Assembly: GCA_943787595.1 (NCBI GenBank)
Contig: CALSNA010000003.1
Location: forward strand, 124,001-188,000
DNA: 64,000 nt
Reading direction: 5' to 3'
Origin: an uncultured Pseudomonadales bacterium
GTDB taxonomy: Bacteria; Pseudomonadota; Gammaproteobacteria; Pseudomonadales; Balneatricaceae
Each line of letters begins with the position of its first letter. Position 1 is the stretch's first letter. The notes under the pieces are model-generated. The model saw only the letters and a list, made by a program, of their open reading frames with translations. It was not told the DNA's origin and did no database searches. Below, piece by piece: positions 60,882-64,000 of the stretch. The position numbers and the translations under genes are program-made.

Positions 60882-62573
60882 TTACATAGATCAACTCAGC
60901 ACATTGGCATTTTTAATCACGACCCAGCACAACTCACACTGACCATTCTGGTCGCACTTCCCACTAATTCCTTATACTCGTTAAACATCACCTGACAGGC
61001 TTTGAGCCCGTACCAGCTGTGCCATTACGCTCTGCCAAAAAAAATTTATCCCCTGAAAAAAACACTACTCCCACCACACCTGTAGTTTGTGTGGGTGATT
61101 TTTGTTCAGATGCACTGCCCGTGCAATGGGTCAGTGAGATCGAGCGCAAAAGCCCAGCAGAGCTAGGCACTTTGCTACCAAATTATACAAATTAACCATT
61201 ATTTAATATTTCACAGTATGCAGATGTTGGCAAATGATCTGCACTACAGTAGTAGTCAAAATGACCCTGGATCGTTATTTAGCGGGGGTTGTCAGGGGTA
61301 TCTATTAATCAATCAGTGTTGACATAAAGTTGACATTTTTAGAGTTAAAATGCTGTTTGACATAAAATAGTTTAAAAAAATATATAAATTACAGTTACTT
61401 AATAGTAAATAAATCTAGTTTAAGGTGTAATAAATATGTGATTTTAGGATTCAAAATCCATTATCAAACCGGTAACACTCACCTCTTTCAAGGAGAGGCG
61501 TCAGATTAGATCGTAACTAATTTAGATAAATCCATTCACTTTGGCAGGCAGGATATTTCAGTAATGCCATAAATACAATATTGAAATTTTATATTAACAG
61601 AGAGTCAGTTTAATACAGAAAAAATTTTTAGTTCTTGCAAATTACGACCCCTTGACTACTCAATTTGCATATTCGGTGAGCTACTTTAGCTAGGGTACTT
61701 TGCTTGTATCAGTGGTCCCAGACCAACTTCTGCATCTTTGATATCTGAACTGTAATATGGGCTTATTTTACTAAACACTGTTTACGTTTTAAAAGCACTA
61801 AGAACCACACAACATTGACGAAATTTAATCATTATGCCTGTCATATAGGTCTAGATTACAGAATATTTAAATGTAGTGTAATACGGTTTGGTAATTATAA
61901 ACTACTGATTTAAAATATATTTCCTGACTTATTACTGCTTAATATTATCAAAGCAGATTTTAACCGCTTTGCTATAGTAAGATTTTTTCAAAACTTGCTG
62001 TCAGACTACATACCATTCTAAAGCCATTGTAGACAACAGCTAATTAACCTGAATGAGATATGTAAAAAACTAGCGATACAATGATTAATGCATTTGCACT
62101 CCCTATAACATTAGTTTTTTCATATAGATGAACCAAGGTGGTTAGCGCAAGACTGAACATTATCATTGCAATGTCAGTAACAGCAGTCGTGTGTAGTCTT
62201 ACTGGGCTATTTTACAGATTTATTGAAGACCATAAGGATACCTAGACATTTAGCCCAATAGATACAATAATAACGCTATGATCAAAGGCAAGAAGCATGA
62301 TGGCAGTACCCCATAAAGACACTAACTGCTGCTAAGCAGCATCTAAAAATACAGGTGCAGGTAGTAAACCATAACTCAAATACATCTTCTTGATCACGGA
62401 TAATGCTTCAGACACAATCTTAATTTCTTCATATTATCAAAGGACTAGGCTAATTATCTCCATTGTAGCTAATGGCGACCCAAATTCATTTAATATCCGG
62501 GCTGACGTCACGGTTAAATTTAACATAGCAATATACTGCTACACTTGGTACTAGGACTTAACAGTGAGGTATT
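60882..62573. other. Gene-poor region with one orphan open frame
   Basis: A plus-strand frame at 60968-61195 reads FEPVPAVPLRSAKKNLSPEK and PTTPVVCVGDFCSDALPVQW. It looks like a protein end but has no plausible start codon, and upstream codons in another frame suggest one more broken gene. Beyond 61196 about 1.4 kb is AT-rich, with no gene, RNA or repeat that I can recognise. Confidence 0.4.
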
Positions 62574-63026
62574 ATGATAGACATAAAGGGAATCACAGAT
62601 CATTTTGCTGTTGCCGGACAAATTAAGACATCTGACATGCAGGCAATCAAGGCATGGGGCGCTAAGCTGTTAATTAATAACCGACCAGATGGAGAACCAG
62701 GTTTTAATGTGCATTCGAGCATTATAGAGACCGCATCCCAAGAAAATCAGCTGGATTACATTCACTTGCCAGTGATAGCCAGCCAACTGAGTATGAGCAA
62801 TATCTCAGCCATGGCTAAAGCAGTTAACGGCTGTGACGGTAAGGTACTGGCTTTCTGTCGCACCGGTACACGATGTACTTATTTGTGGGCTCTCATGCAA
62901 CCACCACATATAAGTACCTCAACAATTATTAGTATGGCAGCGGTCGCTGGCTATGATTTGGAAAATTTAAGAGGTTTGTTAAACCAACTACGTGACCGTT
63001 ACAGTATGCCTCCTAATCTTAACTGA
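62574..63026 (+). CDS. DUF442 / TIGR01244-type phosphatase-like protein
   Basis: This 150-residue cytoplasmic protein belongs to the family found as the N-terminal part of some beta-lactamase-like sulfur proteins (BLH). The opening FAVAGQIKTSDMQAIKAWGAKLLINNRPDGE and the protein-tyrosine-phosphatase-like loop FCRTGTRCTYLWAL (Cys near 115, Arg near 121) are diagnostic. The usual residue after the loop Arg is Ser; here it is Cys. The physiological substrate is unknown. GTGAGG precedes the ATG. The gene converges with uvrB. Confidence 0.85.
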   Translation: MIDIKGITDHFAVAGQIKTSDMQAIKAWGAKLLINNRPDGEPGFNVHSSIIETASQENQLDYIHLPVIASQLSMSNISAMAKAVNGCDGKVLAFCRTGTRCTYLWALMQPPHISTSTIISMAAVAGYDLENLRGLLNQLRDRYSMPPNLN

Positions 63027-63104
63027 TTCCATACGGATGGATTCTAATAAACCTTGTTAACCTTAAATCATTACCATCATGATAATATAAACCTTGTCAG
63101 TCAT

Positions 63105-64000
63105 TCAGGCACTGAGCAGCTGTTCTTTGAGAATATGCAGTTGATCACGATAATGCGACGCTGTCTCAAACTGCAAATTCTTAGCCGACTCATACATGGC
63201 ATCTTCAGTCTGGTTAATCAGACGGCTTAACTCACGAGGCGATAATTGACCTGCTTGTGCTGCATAATCAGGTTTGACCTCAGCTATTTTTCGGTTGCTT
63301 CGTTTACCATCTTTGGCTCTGTTGAGCTTGCCAGCATAGACGCCCTCCAGAATATCGGGCACTGATTTAACGACCCCTTTAGGAGTAATATTGTGTTGCT
63401 GATTAAAATGCAGTTGTTTAGACCGTCGCCGTTCAGTTTCAGACATAGCACGCTGCATAGAGCCAGTCATATTATCAGCGTACAGAATGGCTTTCCCATT
63501 CAGGTTACGAGCAGCTCGACCAATAGTCTGAATTAAAGATCGTTCTGAACGCAAAAAACCTTCTTTGTCAGCATCTAGAATAGCTACCAAAGCCACCTCT
63601 GGTATGTCTAGCCCTTCCCTGAGCAGGTTAATTCCTACCAATACATCGAACTTCCCTAAGCGCAGATCACGGATAATTTCTATCCGCTCTACCGTGTCAA
63701 TATCTGAATGTAGATAGCGTACCCGAATACCATGTTCAATCAAGTATTCAGTCAGATCCTCTGCCATTCGCTTGGTTAATACTGTGACCAATATACGTTG
63801 CCCTAATTGAGATCGTTGGTGAATTTCACCCATCAGATCATCCACTTGGTAGGTTGCTGGTCGGATTTCCAGTTCTGGATCAACGAGCCCTGTGGGACGT
63901 ACCACCTGCTCAACTACGGCATCAGCATGACTAGATTCATAGGCTCCAGGAGTAGCAGATACAAAAATCATCTGGGGTGAAATTTGTTCCCACTCTTCAA
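63105..64000 (-). CDS. uvrB: Excinuclease ABC subunit B (3' part, runs off the window)
   Basis: UvrB verifies DNA damage with UvrA and recruits UvrC for nucleotide excision repair. The window shows about 298 C-terminal residues, continuing open to base 64000. They begin [21 protein letters not shown], with helicase motifs [82 protein letters not shown]. The C-terminal UVR domain is [32 protein letters not shown]. Nothing appears broken in the visible part. Confidence 0.97.
   Translation of the reverse strand, partial: EEWEQISPQMIFVSATPGAYESSHADAVVEQVVRPTGLVDPELEIRPATYQVDDLMGEIHQRSQLGQRILVTVLTKRMAEDLTEYLIEHGIRVRYLHSDIDTVERIEIIRDLRLGKFDVLVGINLLREGLDIPEVALVAILDADKEGFLRSERSLIQTIGRAARNLNGKAILYADNMTGSMQRAMSETERRRSKQLHFNQQHNITPKGVVKSVPDILEGVYAGKLNRAKDGKRSNRKIAEVKPDYAAQAGQLSPRELSRLINQTEDAMYESAKNLQFETASHYRDQLHILKEQLLSA

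Noticed and set aside
60968-61195. 76-codon open frame considered as a new gene
   Set aside because: No ATG and no ribosome binding site; a related reading continues upstream in another frame, so it is more likely the end of a broken gene.
61440-61530. Stretch with TTCAAAATCC and short inverted repeats considered as a tRNA
   Set aside because: I could not pair an acceptor stem or an anticodon arm; no tRNA was found in the window.
1-64000. CRISPR array, toxin-antitoxin pair, restriction system or prophage
   Set aside because: No direct-repeat spacer pattern and none of the associated protein families was seen on either strand; the GC-rich fragment at 60 kb is too short to call a prophage.

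Overview
This window reads as chromosome of a gammaproteobacterium with sodium-based energetics and an eroding genome. The lineage call rests on gene neighbourhoods (accD-folC-dedD-cvpA, nqrABCDEF-apbE-nqrM, oadGAB, class Ia nrdAB, arsC-DUF2069) and on how closely several proteins follow enterobacterial or marine gammaproteobacterial family patterns. Recognisable genes cover only about 71 percent of the window. The rest is long AT-rich spacer holding damaged genes and insertion-sequence debris. I infer a marine or host-associated organism with relaxed selection, possibly a symbiont; the species cannot be named from the sequence.

Layout. 1-1.35 kb: decayed DNA with an IS3 orfA stub. 1.35-2.6 kb: CoA-binding protein and an enoyl-CoA hydratase family protein. 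2.85-6.9 kb: class Ia ribonucleotide reductase nrdA-nrdB, followed by a broken yfaE-type ferredoxin gene and preceded by a phased pair of NrdR-like boxes. 7.1-11.7 kb: kdsA, a small P-loop kinase, proS with a tandem repeat directly before its start codon, arsC and a DUF2069 membrane protein. 12.3-14.6 kb: a TPR protein, an HTH protein and a TusA protein in a gene-poor stretch. 15.0-17.6 kb: a lipoprotein kexin-like S8 protease with a P domain, followed by a small secreted protein resembling a detached subtilase prodomain. 17.7-19.1 kb: IS3 fragments. 19.2-20.4 kb: membrane urate oxidase puuD. 21.4-26.2 kb: an ABC-2/Gld-like exporter operon. 26.3-28.2 kb: lolD and a single lolC/E gene. 28.5-35.6 kb: the complete Na+-NQR operon with its flavinylation and maturation factors. 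36.2-40.7 kb: thiolase, 3-hydroxyisobutyryl-CoA hydrolase and glutaryl-CoA dehydrogenase as separate genes. 41.7-45.1 kb: accD-folC-dedD-cvpA, without the purF that usually follows. 45.9-47.9 kb: htpG with a heat-shock-type promoter and a hexamer-repeat N-terminus. 48.8-52.1 kb: Na+-pumping oxaloacetate decarboxylase oadG-oadA-oadB. 54.5-59.2 kb: TRAP transporter with a dehydrogenase and an isomerase. 59.4-61.2 kb: IS481 wreck, a GC-rich foreign fragment with the window's one classical terminator, and a frameshifted Sel1 gene. 62.6-64 kb: a DUF442 phosphatase-like protein and the 3' part of uvrB.

How the parts fit. Na+-NQR and the Na+-pumping decarboxylase both build a sodium gradient, while the TRAP transporter, from a family usually driven by Na+, probably spends it. 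The acyl-CoA genes point to use of amino acids (valine, lysine/tryptophan) and the urate oxidase to use of purines, while the missing purF beside cvpA raises the question of whether de novo purine synthesis is intact. The protease pair is the best candidate for a host-facing or environment-facing activity.
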